NCBI RefSeq assembly: GCF_001426245.1
Contig: NZ_LMCM01000008.1
Location: forward strand, 353,888-417,887
Source: Phycicoccus sp. Root101
GTDB lineage: Bacteria; Actinomycetota; Actinomycetes; Actinomycetales; Dermatophilaceae
Reading direction: 5' to 3'
DNA length: 64,000 nt
Part shown: piece after piece, positions 32,378 to 42,032 of the stretch
How positions within the stretch are numbered: the stretch's first letter is position 1
Layout of the letters: each line of letters begins with the position of its first letter
The notes under the pieces: generated by a model
Told to the model about the DNA's origin: nothing
Database searches by the model: none
The model's input: the letters and a program-made list of their open reading frames with translations, nothing else
Translations under genes and position numbers: made by a program

Positions 32378-35300
32378 GGAACTCGGCGGTCTCGTCCGTC
32401 GCGCTGTCGCTGCAGCAGCTGCTGCCGCGGTCGTCCTCGCAGGCGCCTCGGCGCTGGCCACGCCGGCCAGTGCCGCGGAACCGCCGCCGGTCGTCCCGAC
32501 CGCGGCGCCGGTGACCGCGGACGCCCTGCCGACGTGGCAGATCAACGGCGTCGTGTGGAGCCAGGCCATCGTCGGCAACACCGTCTACGTCACCGGCAGC
32601 TTCACCAAGGCCCGCCCGCCGGGCGTGGCCGTCGGTGGCGTCGGCGAGGTCGACGCCCTCAACATCTTCGCCTACGACATCACCACCGGTAACCGGGTCG
32701 CGTCCTTCGACCACGCGCTGAACGCCCAGGGCCTGGCCCTGACCAGGTCCCCCGATGGTTCACGGATCTACGTGGCGGGCGACTTCACCACGGTGGACGG
32801 CGTGGCCCACGGGCACATCGCGGCCTTCGCCGCGGATACGGGGGCCCTGCTCCCTTGGGCGGCCAACATCGGGGGACAGGTGCGGGCCGTGGCGGCAACC
32901 AGCGACACGGTGTACGCGGGGGGAGGCTTTCCTTCTGCGGGCGGACAGGCACGCGACCAGCTGGCTGCATACTCGGCGACGAAGCCGCTCCTGCTGCCCT
33001 GGGCGCCGTCGGCGCAAGGTGTAAACCCGTCCGTAGCCGCACTGCTTGTTACCCCGGACCAGAGGAGGGTCGTGCTGGCCGGATCTTTCGAACAGATCAA
33101 TGGCATCCCCGCGCTGGGAATGGGCGCGGTTGACGCTGTCACTGGTGAGGTAGGGCGATGGGATGCCAACCAGAAGATTCGGTCTGGCGGCAACAACGGG
33201 GGTATCACGAGTCTCAGCACGGATGGAACCCAGATCTTCGGCAGCGGATACGCGTTCGGCGCCGGGGCAGCGTTCGAGGGGACGTTCGCGGCGGAGCCAA
33301 CCACGGGTTCTATCAACTGGATCAATGACTGCTTGGGCGACAACTACAGCACCTATGCCGTGAACCACGTGCTCTACAGCGTGGGTCACTCCCACGATTG
33401 CAGCGTTGTGGGCTCGTTTCCCGACACCAGCCCGCGTGCGCGGTGGCAGAAGGCGACAGCGGCTCCGACGTACCCGACGGGCACCATCGGTGTGAAAGAT
33501 GCCTATGGTTGGGACTTCCGCGGCTACCGGTACGCCGGCATTCTGCACTGGTTCCCGGACTTCAAATTCGGCACATATACCTCGGCGGGTCAGGCTGCGT
33601 GGTCGGTTGCTGGCGCGGGCGACTACGTCACCTATGGCGGAGAGTTCCCTACGGTCAACGGTAAGGCGCAGCAGGGGCTCGTCCGGTTTGCCATGCCGTC
33701 GATCGCTCCGAAGGGCATGAAGCCGATCTATAGCCCCTCGATGGATCCGGTGGCGACGTCGACCGAAGCCGGTCGGGTCAAGGTGGACTTCGGAACGATG
33801 TGGGATCGCGATGACGCCACTTTGACGTACGAGGTCTACCGAGACGGTGGCCCGGCCATCGGTGCACTCACCGCGGCGAGCAACTTCTGGACCCTGCCGG
33901 GTCTGACCTTCACGGACGCCGCCTCTGCACCAGGGACCACTCACAGCTACAAGATCCGGGCCAAGGACAAGGACGGCAACGTCCAATGGAGTCTCGCGTC
34001 CGCTCCGGTGACGGTTTCGTCCTCGAGCCCGTCGCCCTTCCTCGGAGCTCTTCGCTCCGACTCGCCTTCCCACGTATGGCGACTCGGGGATGCCGGACCG
34101 ACGATCAATGACGCCGTCGGCGGAGGCAACGGAACGTCCACTGGTATCACCTTCGGCTCCGTTGGCGCGGTGACCGACGACTCCGCGATCTCGTCCCCAG
34201 GCGGAGCCACCTCCAAGCTCTGGACGAGTTTCAATGAGGCTCACCCCGGTGAGGTGACGGTTCAGGCATGGATGAAGACCACGAGCGTTGCGGGCGGCCG
34301 GATCATCGGATTTGGTAACAGCCAGACAGGCACTTCGGCCGCCACGACCAACGACCTCGTCCTCTACGTGAACAGCGCGAACAAGCTGGCTTTTGCGCAG
34401 ACGGGGATCGGCGGCGCCGTGCGTGCGGTAGCCAGCAATCGAACCGTCAACGACGGGCAGTGGCACCTGGTGTCCGCCACGGCAGGATCCTCCGGCATCT
34501 CCCTGTTCGTCGACGGGAGGAGGGTTGGCCGCGACCAGGCCCCGGTGGTGATGACCGGCTTCACCGGCTACTGGCGCCTGCTTGCAGACCAGACGACCGG
34601 GCTTCCGAACCGCCCGACTAATGCCGGCCTCGCGGGTTCCTTCGACGAGGTCACGGTGTTTCCGACGGAACTCAGCCAGGCACAGATCCAAGCGCAGTAC
34701 GTCGCCTCCAACCGCGCAGCGAACTGGTCTAGCGCGCCGGCGGACCCGTATGGCCAGTCGGTGGTTGCCGATGGGCCTGACCTTTACTGGCGGCTAGGGG
34801 AATCCTTGGGCGCAAGTACCGCAGTCGACGCATCGGCGTCGGGGCAGGACGGCGCCTACGTGGGCGGAGTCACGCTGGGGGTGGCCGGTTCCCCGGCCAC
34901 CGGCCCCGGCCGAGCAGCGACCTTCAACGGCACGAACGGCCTGCTGGTCGACAAGGAGACCGCGACGGCGCCCAAGTTCTACTCGACTGAAGCGTGGTTC
35001 CGCACCTCGACGACCAAGGGTGGGAAGTTGATTGGCTTCGGCAATGCCGCGACGGGCCTCAGCTCCTCCTACGACCGCCAGGTGGTGATGCTCAGCAACG
35101 GCCACCTGCAGTTCGGCACCAACGGAGCAGTGCGCACCACATTGGAGAGCGCTGCGGCATACAACAACGGCCAGTGGCACCACGTTGTCGCGACACAGGG
35201 CGCGGCCGGCATGGCTCTGTACGTCGACGGATCGCGCGTTGCGAGCAATTCCATCTCGGATGCGCAGAACTTCGTGGGCTGGTGGCGCGTAGGTGGGGAC

Positions 35301-37079
35301 CGGACCTTTGGTGGCACCACGAGCAACTACCTCGCGGCCGACCTAGACGAGGTCGCGGTCTACCCAAGCGCTCTCACCTCGGCCCAGGTCCGCGCGCATT
35401 TCGAAGCGGCCGGCGGCACAGTGCTCAACCAGGCACCGATCGCGTCATGGACGAGCAGCTCCTCCTTCCTTGCCCTGTCCGTTGATGGCAGTCGTTCCAT
35501 CGACACAGACGGTGCCATCACCTCCTACTCCTGGAATTGGGGTGACGCGACACCCGACGGTGTCGGCGCAACGGCGACGCACACGTATGCGGCAGCGGGC
35601 ACCTACTCGGTCATCCTCACCGTCGTTGACGACCGCGGCGGGAGCTCAACGAGCAGCCAAGCGGTGACTGTCAGTGTGCGACCCAACGACCCACCGGTCG
35701 CGTCCTTCACGCACAGCGAAGTCTTCCTCCAGACATCGGTCGACGGTGGCGGGTCCAACGACCCCGACGGCACCATCGCTTCGTACACCTGGAACTGGGG
35801 AGACGGGACCCCCGACGGATCCGGTGCCACGGCGAGCCACGCCTATGCTGCAGCAGGGACGTTCACCGTGGCCCTCACGGTTACCGACGACAAGGGGACA
35901 GCGTCGACTCGGACCGCTTCTGTGACGGTGGCAGCCAACGTCGCACCGACGGCGTCCTTCACCGACCGCGAGGTGTTCCTTGCCCTGTCCGTCGACGGGA
36001 CTGCGTCGAGCGACCCGGACGGCAGCGTTTTGTCGTACGCGTGGAACTGGGGGGATGGGACAGGCGGCGGCACTGGCTCTTCGGCCACGCACTCGTATTC
36101 CACCGCCGGTACCTATCCGGTCACCCTGACCGTGACCGATGACCAAGGTGGCACCGCGACGATCACACGGTCGGTGACGGTCCAGGCGGCACCCAACCAG
36201 GCCCCAGTCGCGGCGCTCACCCACACGGAGAACGGGCTCACGACATCGGTCTCTGGCACGGGATCCACGGATGCCGATGGTTCGCTGATGACGTACTCGT
36301 GGAGCTGGGGAGACGGGACCATCGCAGGCACGGGCTCGACGGCGACCCACACGTACGCCACCACCGGCGCGTACACGGTCACGCTCACCGTAACTGACGA
36401 CGGGGGCGCCACGGGCGCCACCACGGCGACCGTGGTGGTGGGGGCAGTGCTCGCCTCCGACACCTTCGAGCGGACTCTGGTGACGGGTTGGGGTACCGCT
36501 GAAGCCGGCGGCGCCTGGACCCTGAACGGACTCGCCGGCCGGTGGTCGGTTTCGAACGGCGCGGGTCGATTGTCCCTCAATGCGGCCGATGGCTACACGG
36601 CGACGTTGAGTGGGGTGTCCAGCTCGAAGGCGGACGTGAGTGCCACCCTCACCACCGACAAGGTGCCGACCGGCGGCGGCCAGTACGCCAGCGTCATCGG
36701 TCGCCGGACCGGTAGCACCGACAGCTATCGTGCGAAGGTGCGGTTTGCCGCCAACGGCGATGTGTCCCTCTGGTTGGCGCGTAACCAAGGGGCTACCGAG
36801 ACGATCTTGGCGACCCAGGCGACGAGCGGTTTCACCTACGCCGCAGGGGACCGGGTCGTGGTCCGTCTGCAGGTGACCGGGACGTCGCCCAGCACGATCC
36901 GCGCCCGTGTGTGGAAGCTAGGCAGCCCTGAGCCCACCACCTGGCTCACCACGACCGACTCGACGGCGTCGATGCAGGTCTCGGGCAGCGCCGGCGTCTA
37001 CCTCTACCTCAGTGGCAGCACCGTCAACGCCCCCGTCGTCTACGGGATCGACAACTACACCGTGACCGAACTCCCATGA
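32367..37079 (+). CDS. Giant secreted protein 1: propeller, FN3-like, LamG x2, PKD x4
   Basis: 1,570 residues with an N-terminal signal ([20 protein letters not shown]). Order: beta-propeller-like repeats (about 45-445; units such as IYVAGDFTTVDGVAHGHIAA), an FN3-like module (465-552), two LamG/concanavalin-like modules (558-782 and 792-1017; DPYGQSVVADGPDLYWRLGE, DLDEVAVYPSALTSAQVRAH), four PKD repeats (1021-1360; WNWGDGTPDGSG and HTYAAAGTYSV types) and a C-terminal beta domain (1362-1570). No LPxTG, catalytic motif or C-terminal membrane helix, so release or non-covalent attachment is likely. Codons shift from GC-rich to mixed after about 32,750. ATG 32367 has AGAGG 9 nt upstream and overlaps the flippase gene. 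Likely an adhesin or matrix protein. Confidence 0.9.
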   Translation: MHVEELGGLVRRAVAAAAAAAVVLAGASALATPASAAEPPPVVPTAAPVTADALPTWQINGVVWSQAIVGNTVYVTGSFTKARPPGVAVGGVGEVDALNIFAYDITTGNRVASFDHALNAQGLALTRSPDGSRIYVAGDFTTVDGVAHGHIAAFAADTGALLPWAANIGGQVRAVAATSDTVYAGGGFPSAGGQARDQLAAYSATKPLLLPWAPSAQGVNPSVAALLVTPDQRRVVLAGSFEQINGIPALGMGAVDAVTGEVGRWDANQKIRSGGNNGGITSLSTDGTQIFGSGYAFGAGAAFEGTFAAEPTTGSINWINDCLGDNYSTYAVNHVLYSVGHSHDCSVVGSFPDTSPRARWQKATAAPTYPTGTIGVKDAYGWDFRGYRYAGILHWFPDFKFGTYTSAGQAAWSVAGAGDYVTYGGEFPTVNGKAQQGLVRFAMPSIAPKGMKPIYSPSMDPVATSTEAGRVKVDFGTMWDRDDATLTYEVYRDGGPAIGALTAASNFWTLPGLTFTDAASAPGTTHSYKIRAKDKDGNVQWSLASAPVTVSSSSPSPFLGALRSDSPSHVWRLGDAGPTINDAVGGGNGTSTGITFGSVGAVTDDSAISSPGGATSKLWTSFNEAHPGEVTVQAWMKTTSVAGGRIIGFGNSQTGTSAATTNDLVLYVNSANKLAFAQTGIGGAVRAVASNRTVNDGQWHLVSATAGSSGISLFVDGRRVGRDQAPVVMTGFTGYWRLLADQTTGLPNRPTNAGLAGSFDEVTVFPTELSQAQIQAQYVASNRAANWSSAPADPYGQSVVADGPDLYWRLGESLGASTAVDASASGQDGAYVGGVTLGVAGSPATGPGRAATFNGTNGLLVDKETATAPKFYSTEAWFRTSTTKGGKLIGFGNAATGLSSSYDRQVVMLSNGHLQFGTNGAVRTTLESAAAYNNGQWHHVVATQGAAGMALYVDGSRVASNSISDAQNFVGWWRVGGDRTFGGTTSNYLAADLDEVAVYPSALTSAQVRAHFEAAGGTVLNQAPIASWTSSSSFLALSVDGSRSIDTDGAITSYSWNWGDATPDGVGATATHTYAAAGTYSVILTVVDDRGGSSTSSQAVTVSVRPNDPPVASFTHSEVFLQTSVDGGGSNDPDGTIASYTWNWGDGTPDGSGATASHAYAAAGTFTVALTVTDDKGTASTRTASVTVAANVAPTASFTDREVFLALSVDGTASSDPDGSVLSYAWNWGDGTGGGTGSSATHSYSTAGTYPVTLTVTDDQGGTATITRSVTVQAAPNQAPVAALTHTENGLTTSVSGTGSTDADGSLMTYSWSWGDGTIAGTGSTATHTYATTGAYTVTLTVTDDGGATGATTATVVVGAVLASDTFERTLVTGWGTAEAGGAWTLNGLAGRWSVSNGAGRLSLNAADGYTATLSGVSSSKADVSATLTTDKVPTGGGQYASVIGRRTGSTDSYRAKVRFAANGDVSLWLARNQGATETILATQATSGFTYAAGDRVVVRLQVTGTSPSTIRARVWKLGSPEPTTWLTTTDSTASMQVSGSAGVYLYLSGSTVNAPVVYGIDNYTVTELP

Positions 37080-37132
37080 GGTCGGACCACTCCATTGCTC
37101 CGCGCCGCGGAGCCGACACAGGCGGGGAACGC

Positions 37133-40100
37133 ATGAGAACGTCTGCAGGGACCAGACTTGCTTCATTCACGCAACAGGCCGTCGTGGGGTTGACGGTGGC
37201 CGCACTGGCGGCCGTCGGGCTCACGGTGCTCGCAGCGCCCGCGCAGGCAGCAGATCCACCACCTGCGCCGGACCCTGCCACGGCAACTGCCGACGCGCTG
37301 CCCACGTGGCAGATCAACGGCGTCGTCTACAGTCAGGCAATAGTCGGAACGACGGTCTACGTCACTGGTAGCTTCACTAAGGCCCGCCCCCCGGGTGTCG
37401 CCGCCGGTGGCGCCGGAGAAGTCGCCGCGAACAACATCTTCGCCTATGACCTCACGACCGGGAACCGTGTGGCGTCCTTTGACCACTCACTCAATGCGCA
37501 AGGTCTCGTCATCAAGGCCGCTCCCGATGGGTCGCGAGTCTACGTGGGCGGGGACTTCTCCACGGTGGACGGCGTTGCGCGCGGCAAGGTGGCTGCCTTC
37601 GCCACAGCGACGAATGCCCTTGTCACGTCGTGGGCGCCGAACGTCAGCAGCCAGGTTCGCGGACTCGGCATCACCTCGAACACCGTCTACGTGGGCGGCA
37701 ACTTCCTGTCCGCCAATGGAGCGGCGCGGACAAGGCTGGCAGCGTTCCAGACGTCCAATGGGGCGATGTTGCCGTGGGCGCCGAAGGCTGAGGGTGGCTA
37801 CGTCTGGACGATGACCATGACGCCTGACGGGACCAAGGTCATCCCGGGAGGCTCCTTCACGACCCTCAACGGGGTTGGAGCCATCGGAATGGGTGCGCTA
37901 GATGCGGGCACGGGGGTGACACTCCCGTGGGGAGCCAACGGAAAGATCCACGCCGGCGGAAGTGCCGCCGCCATTACGTCGCTGAAGGCGGATGGCCAAC
38001 GGGTGTACGGCAGCGGTTACGCCTTCGTCCTTGGCAACTCCAACGCAAACTTTGAAGGTACGTTTGGCTTGGATCCGTCATCAGGTGATATTGACTGGGT
38101 CAACGACTGCCTCGGTGACACCTACGACGTCTCCCCGGTGGGCAACCTCCTGTATGCGGTGAGCCACTACCACGACTGCTCGGCCGTCGACCGGTTCGGC
38201 GACACCAACCCGCGCTCGCGATGGCAGAAGGCTGTGGCGATGGTCAACTATCCGACGGACGTCACGACCAAGAACGACGCCTACGGGTGGGACTACCGGG
38301 GCTACAAGTACGCCAAGATGCTGAATTGGTGGCCGGACCTCGCTTTTGGCTCCTACACGTCGGCGGGACAGGCCGCCTGGGCAGTCGAGGGCTCGGGTGA
38401 CTACGTCGTCCTCGGAGGTGAGTTCCCACGAGTCAACGGCGCGAGCCAGCAGGGCCTGACCCGCTTCAAGACCCGACCGACCGCACCCAAGCTGCGCGGT
38501 CCTCGGTACACAACCATCCCTGCGACCCCCATCCCCAGCACGAACGCCGTTTCGCTGAGCGCGGGAACGGTGCGTGTCTCGTGGGGCTCGGCCTGGGACC
38601 AGGACGACAAGAACCTCAAGTACGAGGTGCTGCGCAACAACACCACCTGGGTCTATACCACCACGGGCGACTCCAACTTCTGGACGCTGCCCACCATGGG
38701 CTTCGTCGACAAGGGCCTCACCCCGGGCACCACGGTGCGCTACCAGGTGCGGATCACCGACCCTGACGGCAACATCCTGTGGAGCCCGGTCTCCAACACC
38801 GTAACCGTCGGCAGCGGTTCGCCGAGCGCCTATGCGCAGAAGGTCCTCGACGACGGAGCCAACCACCTCTGGCGGCTCGGTGAGCCGTCGGGCAGCGCCA
38901 TCGACTGGGCCGGGTTCGACGACCTGACGATGTCGGGCGGGCTCACCCGTGGTGCTGACGGCGCCGTCATCGGCGACACCGACAAGTCCACGACCTTCGG
39001 GGGAGCTGACGGCCTCGGTGCCACGACCTCCCCGGTCGTCGGCCCGGACGTGTTCAGCGTCGAGTCGTGGTTCCGCACGACGACCACCAGCGGCGGCAAG
39101 ATCGTCGGTTTCGGCAACGCCAACGCGGGTCTGTCGAACAACTACGACCGCCACATCTACATGGAGCCGGACGGCCGGGTCACCTTCGGCGTCTACAACA
39201 ACGGCTTCTTCACCGTCACGTCTCCGACCGCCCTCAACGACGGCCAGTGGCACCAGGTCGTAGGCAGCCTCGACGCGTCGGGCGTGGTCCTCTACGTCGA
39301 CGGCAAGCGGATCGGCCGCAACGCCGGGACCTCGGCCGGTCAGCCCTACTCCGGGTACTGGCGCGTCGGCGGGGACAGCCCCTGGAGCGGCAACCCCTAC
39401 TTCGCCGGTGACATCGACGACGTGGCGATCTACCCGACGGCGCTCGCGCTGACCACGGTGCAGTCGCACTACACCGCGAGCGGTCGCACGCTCAACGTCC
39501 CGACCCGTCCGACCGACGCCTACGGCCAGGCGGTCTGGGACGCCAACCCGGACCTGTACTGGCGCCTGGGCGACACGAACGGCACGGCCAAGGACTCCGG
39601 CCCGAACGAGTCCAACGGCACCTACCAGGGTGGCTACACCCAGGGCCAGGCCGGCGCGTTCGACCCTGCGACGAACAAGGCGGTGGCCTTCAACGGCACG
39701 GACGGATTCATCGCCTCCAACACGCAGTACAGCAACCCGCACAACTACACCCTCGAGGCGTGGTTCAAGACCACGTCGACCAACGGGGGCAAGATCATCG
39801 GGTTCGGCTGCTCGCAGACGGGGACGTCCGGTTGCTACGACCGGCACGTCTACGTAAGCGACGACGGCAAGCTTACCTTCGGTGTCTGGACCGGCATGAT
39901 GAACACGATCACGACGAACAACCCCGTCAACGACGGCCAGTGGCACCACGTGGTGGCCAGCCAGAGCAACACCGACGGCATGAAGCTCTACGTCGACGGC
40001 CAGCTCATCGGCACCAACGGCCAGACCGACGCCCAGGACTACGCCGGCTACTGGCGGGTCGGTGGCGACAACCACTGGGGCTGCTGCAGCCCGTTCCTCG

Positions 40101-41860
40101 ACGCCACCATCGACGAGGTCGCGGTCTACTCCTCGGTGCTCTCCCCGAGCACCGTCGCGGCGCACTTCCAGGCCGGTGGCGGCCAGCTGCCCAACCAGGC
40201 GCCGACCGCGGCGTTCAGCCACTCCGAGTCGTTCCAGGACCTGTCGGTCGACGGCTCCGGCTCGAGCGACCCTGACGGCACCATCGCGTCGTACTCCTGG
40301 AGCTGGGGTGACAACACGCCCGCGGGCAGTGGTGCCAACGCCACCCACTCGTATGCCGCGGCGGGCACCTACGACGTCACCCTCACGGTGACGGACAACC
40401 GCGGCGGCACCAACACCGTGACCCACTCGGTCACGATGACGGCGCCGCCGGCCAACCAGCCGCCGACCTCGGCGTTCACGGTGACCAAGGACTTCCTCGA
40501 CGTGGCCGCCGACGGCGCCACCTCGAGCGACGCCGACGGCACCATCGCGTCGTACTCGTGGAACTGGGGTGACGCCACGCCTCCGGGCAGCGGCGTCAAC
40601 GCCACCCACTCGTACGCGGCGGCGGGAAGCTACACGGTCGTCCTCACGGTCACCGACGACAAGGGCGCCACCGGCACCTCGTCGCAGGTCGTCACGGTCG
40701 TGGCCAACCAGGCACCCACGGCGGCGTTCACCTCGACGCCGACGAACCTGTCGGTGGCGTTCGACGGCTCCGGGTCCTCCGACGCCGACGGCACCATCAC
40801 GGGCTACTCGTGGAGCTGGGGTGACGGCACGCCTGCGGGCAGTGGCGCGACCCCGACCCATGCGTACTCCACGGCGGGCACCTACACGGTCGTCCTCACG
40901 GTGACCGACAACAAGGGCAAGACCGGGACGAAGACCGACACGGTCACCGTCGCCGGCCCGCCCAACCAGCTGCCCACGGCGGCGTTCACCCACACGGAGA
41001 ACGGGCTCGCGACCTCGGTCAACGGCTCGACCTCCAGCGACCCGGACGGCACCATCGCGTCCTACTCGTGGAACTGGGGTGACGGCACCGCCGCCGGCAG
41101 CGGGGTCACGGCCAACCACACGTATGCCGCGGCCGGCACCTTCACGGTGACCCTCACCGTGACGGACAACGGTGGCGGCACCGCCACGAAGTCGGCGGCA
41201 GTGACCGTGGCCGCTCCCACCGTGTTCGCCCAGGACGACTTCGCGCGCACCATGGCTACCGGTTGGGGCACGGCCGACTTGGGCGGCGCCTGGACCCTCG
41301 GTGGGCCCGCTACCCGCTGGAGCGTCTCTGGCGGCCAGGGCAAGTTGAGCCTCAACGCCGGTGACGGGTACACGGCGTACCTGTCCAGTGTCGCCAGCTC
41401 CACGACCGAGGTCTCCGCACTGGTGACAACGGACAAGGCTCCGACCGGCGGTGGACAGTACGTCAGCCTTATCGGCCGCCGCGTCAGCGCCTCGGTCGAC
41501 TACCGGGCGAAGGTCCGGATGGCATCCAATGGTCAAGTCACTCTCTGGTTGGTCCGCAACACAGGTGGGACCGAGACGCTTATTTCCTCGTCTACCATCT
41601 CCGGCCTCGCGTACGCGGCCGGTGACCAGCTTCGGGTCCGCACCCAGGTGACGGGTACGTCGCCCACCACGGTGCGCGCCAAGGTCTGGAAGAGCACGGC
41701 GACCGAGCCAGCGTCGTGGACGCTCACGACCGCCGATAGCACGGCCGGCTTGCAGGTGCCAGGCTCGGCCGGGGTATGGGCCTACCTCAGTGGGACCACG
41801 ACTAACATCCCGGTGGTGTACGGAATCGACCAGTTCTGGGTCGGTCCGCCGCGCCCCTAA
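37133..41860 (+). CDS. Giant secreted protein 2, tandem paralogue of protein 1
   Basis: 1,575 residues with the same domain order: signal peptide (AVVGLTVAALAAVGLTVLAA), propeller repeats, FN3-like module, two LamG-like modules (about 38,820-39,480 and 39,510-40,180), four PKD repeats (40,198-41,215) and the C-terminal beta domain. The opening after the signal (ADALPTWQINGVVYSQAIVG; YVTGSFTKARPPGVA) is nearly identical to protein 1. ATG 37133 gives a clean signal peptide; ATG 37076, overlapping the upstream stop as ATGA, would add 19 residues and remains possible. The middle (about 38,100-41,220) is strongly GC3-rich, unlike the flanks, indicating a mosaic history. A terminator hairpin follows the gene. 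Confidence 0.9.
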   Translation: MRTSAGTRLASFTQQAVVGLTVAALAAVGLTVLAAPAQAADPPPAPDPATATADALPTWQINGVVYSQAIVGTTVYVTGSFTKARPPGVAAGGAGEVAANNIFAYDLTTGNRVASFDHSLNAQGLVIKAAPDGSRVYVGGDFSTVDGVARGKVAAFATATNALVTSWAPNVSSQVRGLGITSNTVYVGGNFLSANGAARTRLAAFQTSNGAMLPWAPKAEGGYVWTMTMTPDGTKVIPGGSFTTLNGVGAIGMGALDAGTGVTLPWGANGKIHAGGSAAAITSLKADGQRVYGSGYAFVLGNSNANFEGTFGLDPSSGDIDWVNDCLGDTYDVSPVGNLLYAVSHYHDCSAVDRFGDTNPRSRWQKAVAMVNYPTDVTTKNDAYGWDYRGYKYAKMLNWWPDLAFGSYTSAGQAAWAVEGSGDYVVLGGEFPRVNGASQQGLTRFKTRPTAPKLRGPRYTTIPATPIPSTNAVSLSAGTVRVSWGSAWDQDDKNLKYEVLRNNTTWVYTTTGDSNFWTLPTMGFVDKGLTPGTTVRYQVRITDPDGNILWSPVSNTVTVGSGSPSAYAQKVLDDGANHLWRLGEPSGSAIDWAGFDDLTMSGGLTRGADGAVIGDTDKSTTFGGADGLGATTSPVVGPDVFSVESWFRTTTTSGGKIVGFGNANAGLSNNYDRHIYMEPDGRVTFGVYNNGFFTVTSPTALNDGQWHQVVGSLDASGVVLYVDGKRIGRNAGTSAGQPYSGYWRVGGDSPWSGNPYFAGDIDDVAIYPTALALTTVQSHYTASGRTLNVPTRPTDAYGQAVWDANPDLYWRLGDTNGTAKDSGPNESNGTYQGGYTQGQAGAFDPATNKAVAFNGTDGFIASNTQYSNPHNYTLEAWFKTTSTNGGKIIGFGCSQTGTSGCYDRHVYVSDDGKLTFGVWTGMMNTITTNNPVNDGQWHHVVASQSNTDGMKLYVDGQLIGTNGQTDAQDYAGYWRVGGDNHWGCCSPFLDATIDEVAVYSSVLSPSTVAAHFQAGGGQLPNQAPTAAFSHSESFQDLSVDGSGSSDPDGTIASYSWSWGDNTPAGSGANATHSYAAAGTYDVTLTVTDNRGGTNTVTHSVTMTAPPANQPPTSAFTVTKDFLDVAADGATSSDADGTIASYSWNWGDATPPGSGVNATHSYAAAGSYTVVLTVTDDKGATGTSSQVVTVVANQAPTAAFTSTPTNLSVAFDGSGSSDADGTITGYSWSWGDGTPAGSGATPTHAYSTAGTYTVVLTVTDNKGKTGTKTDTVTVAGPPNQLPTAAFTHTENGLATSVNGSTSSDPDGTIASYSWNWGDGTAAGSGVTANHTYAAAGTFTVTLTVTDNGGGTATKSAAVTVAAPTVFAQDDFARTMATGWGTADLGGAWTLGGPATRWSVSGGQGKLSLNAGDGYTAYLSSVASSTTEVSALVTTDKAPTGGGQYVSLIGRRVSASVDYRAKVRMASNGQVTLWLVRNTGGTETLISSSTISGLAYAAGDQLRVRTQVTGTSPTTVRAKVWKSTATEPASWTLTTADSTAGLQVPGSAGVWAYLSGTTTNIPVVYGIDQFWVGPPRP

Positions 41861-41876
41861 GTCGGCCAGACGAGGG

Positions 41877-41910
41877 CGGAGTCGGGAATCCTTGGGGGTT
41901 CTCGACTCCG
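41877..41910 (+). terminator. 12-bp hairpin after giant protein 2
   Basis: 41877-41888 pairs with 41899-41910 (one G-T pair) around a 10-nt loop, 16 bp after the stop codon. It also lies ahead of the convergent minus-strand operon end at 42033, and so may serve as a bidirectional terminator. Confidence 0.7.
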
Positions 41911-42032
41911 TCATCTCTGTGAGGTGGGAGCGGCGAGGTCAACTGATGCGCCCGTTGCCACCTTTAAGGCGCCACCTGTCTACGTCGCTGCCGGCCAGGT
42001 GTCAGGCACCTTCGAGGGCATGGACAGCCGAT

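Noticed and set aside
37076..37132. Giant protein 2 starting at ATG 37076
   Set aside because: The ATGA overlap is attractive, but it would place 19 charged residues before the signal peptide; ATG 37133 gives a cleaner signal. Kept as an alternative in the entry.
38081..41914. A 1,277-codon minus-strand reading frame opposite giant protein 2
   Set aside because: It is antisense to a clearly coding repeat protein and shows Arg/Gly/Asp/Val-rich low-information sequence without domains.
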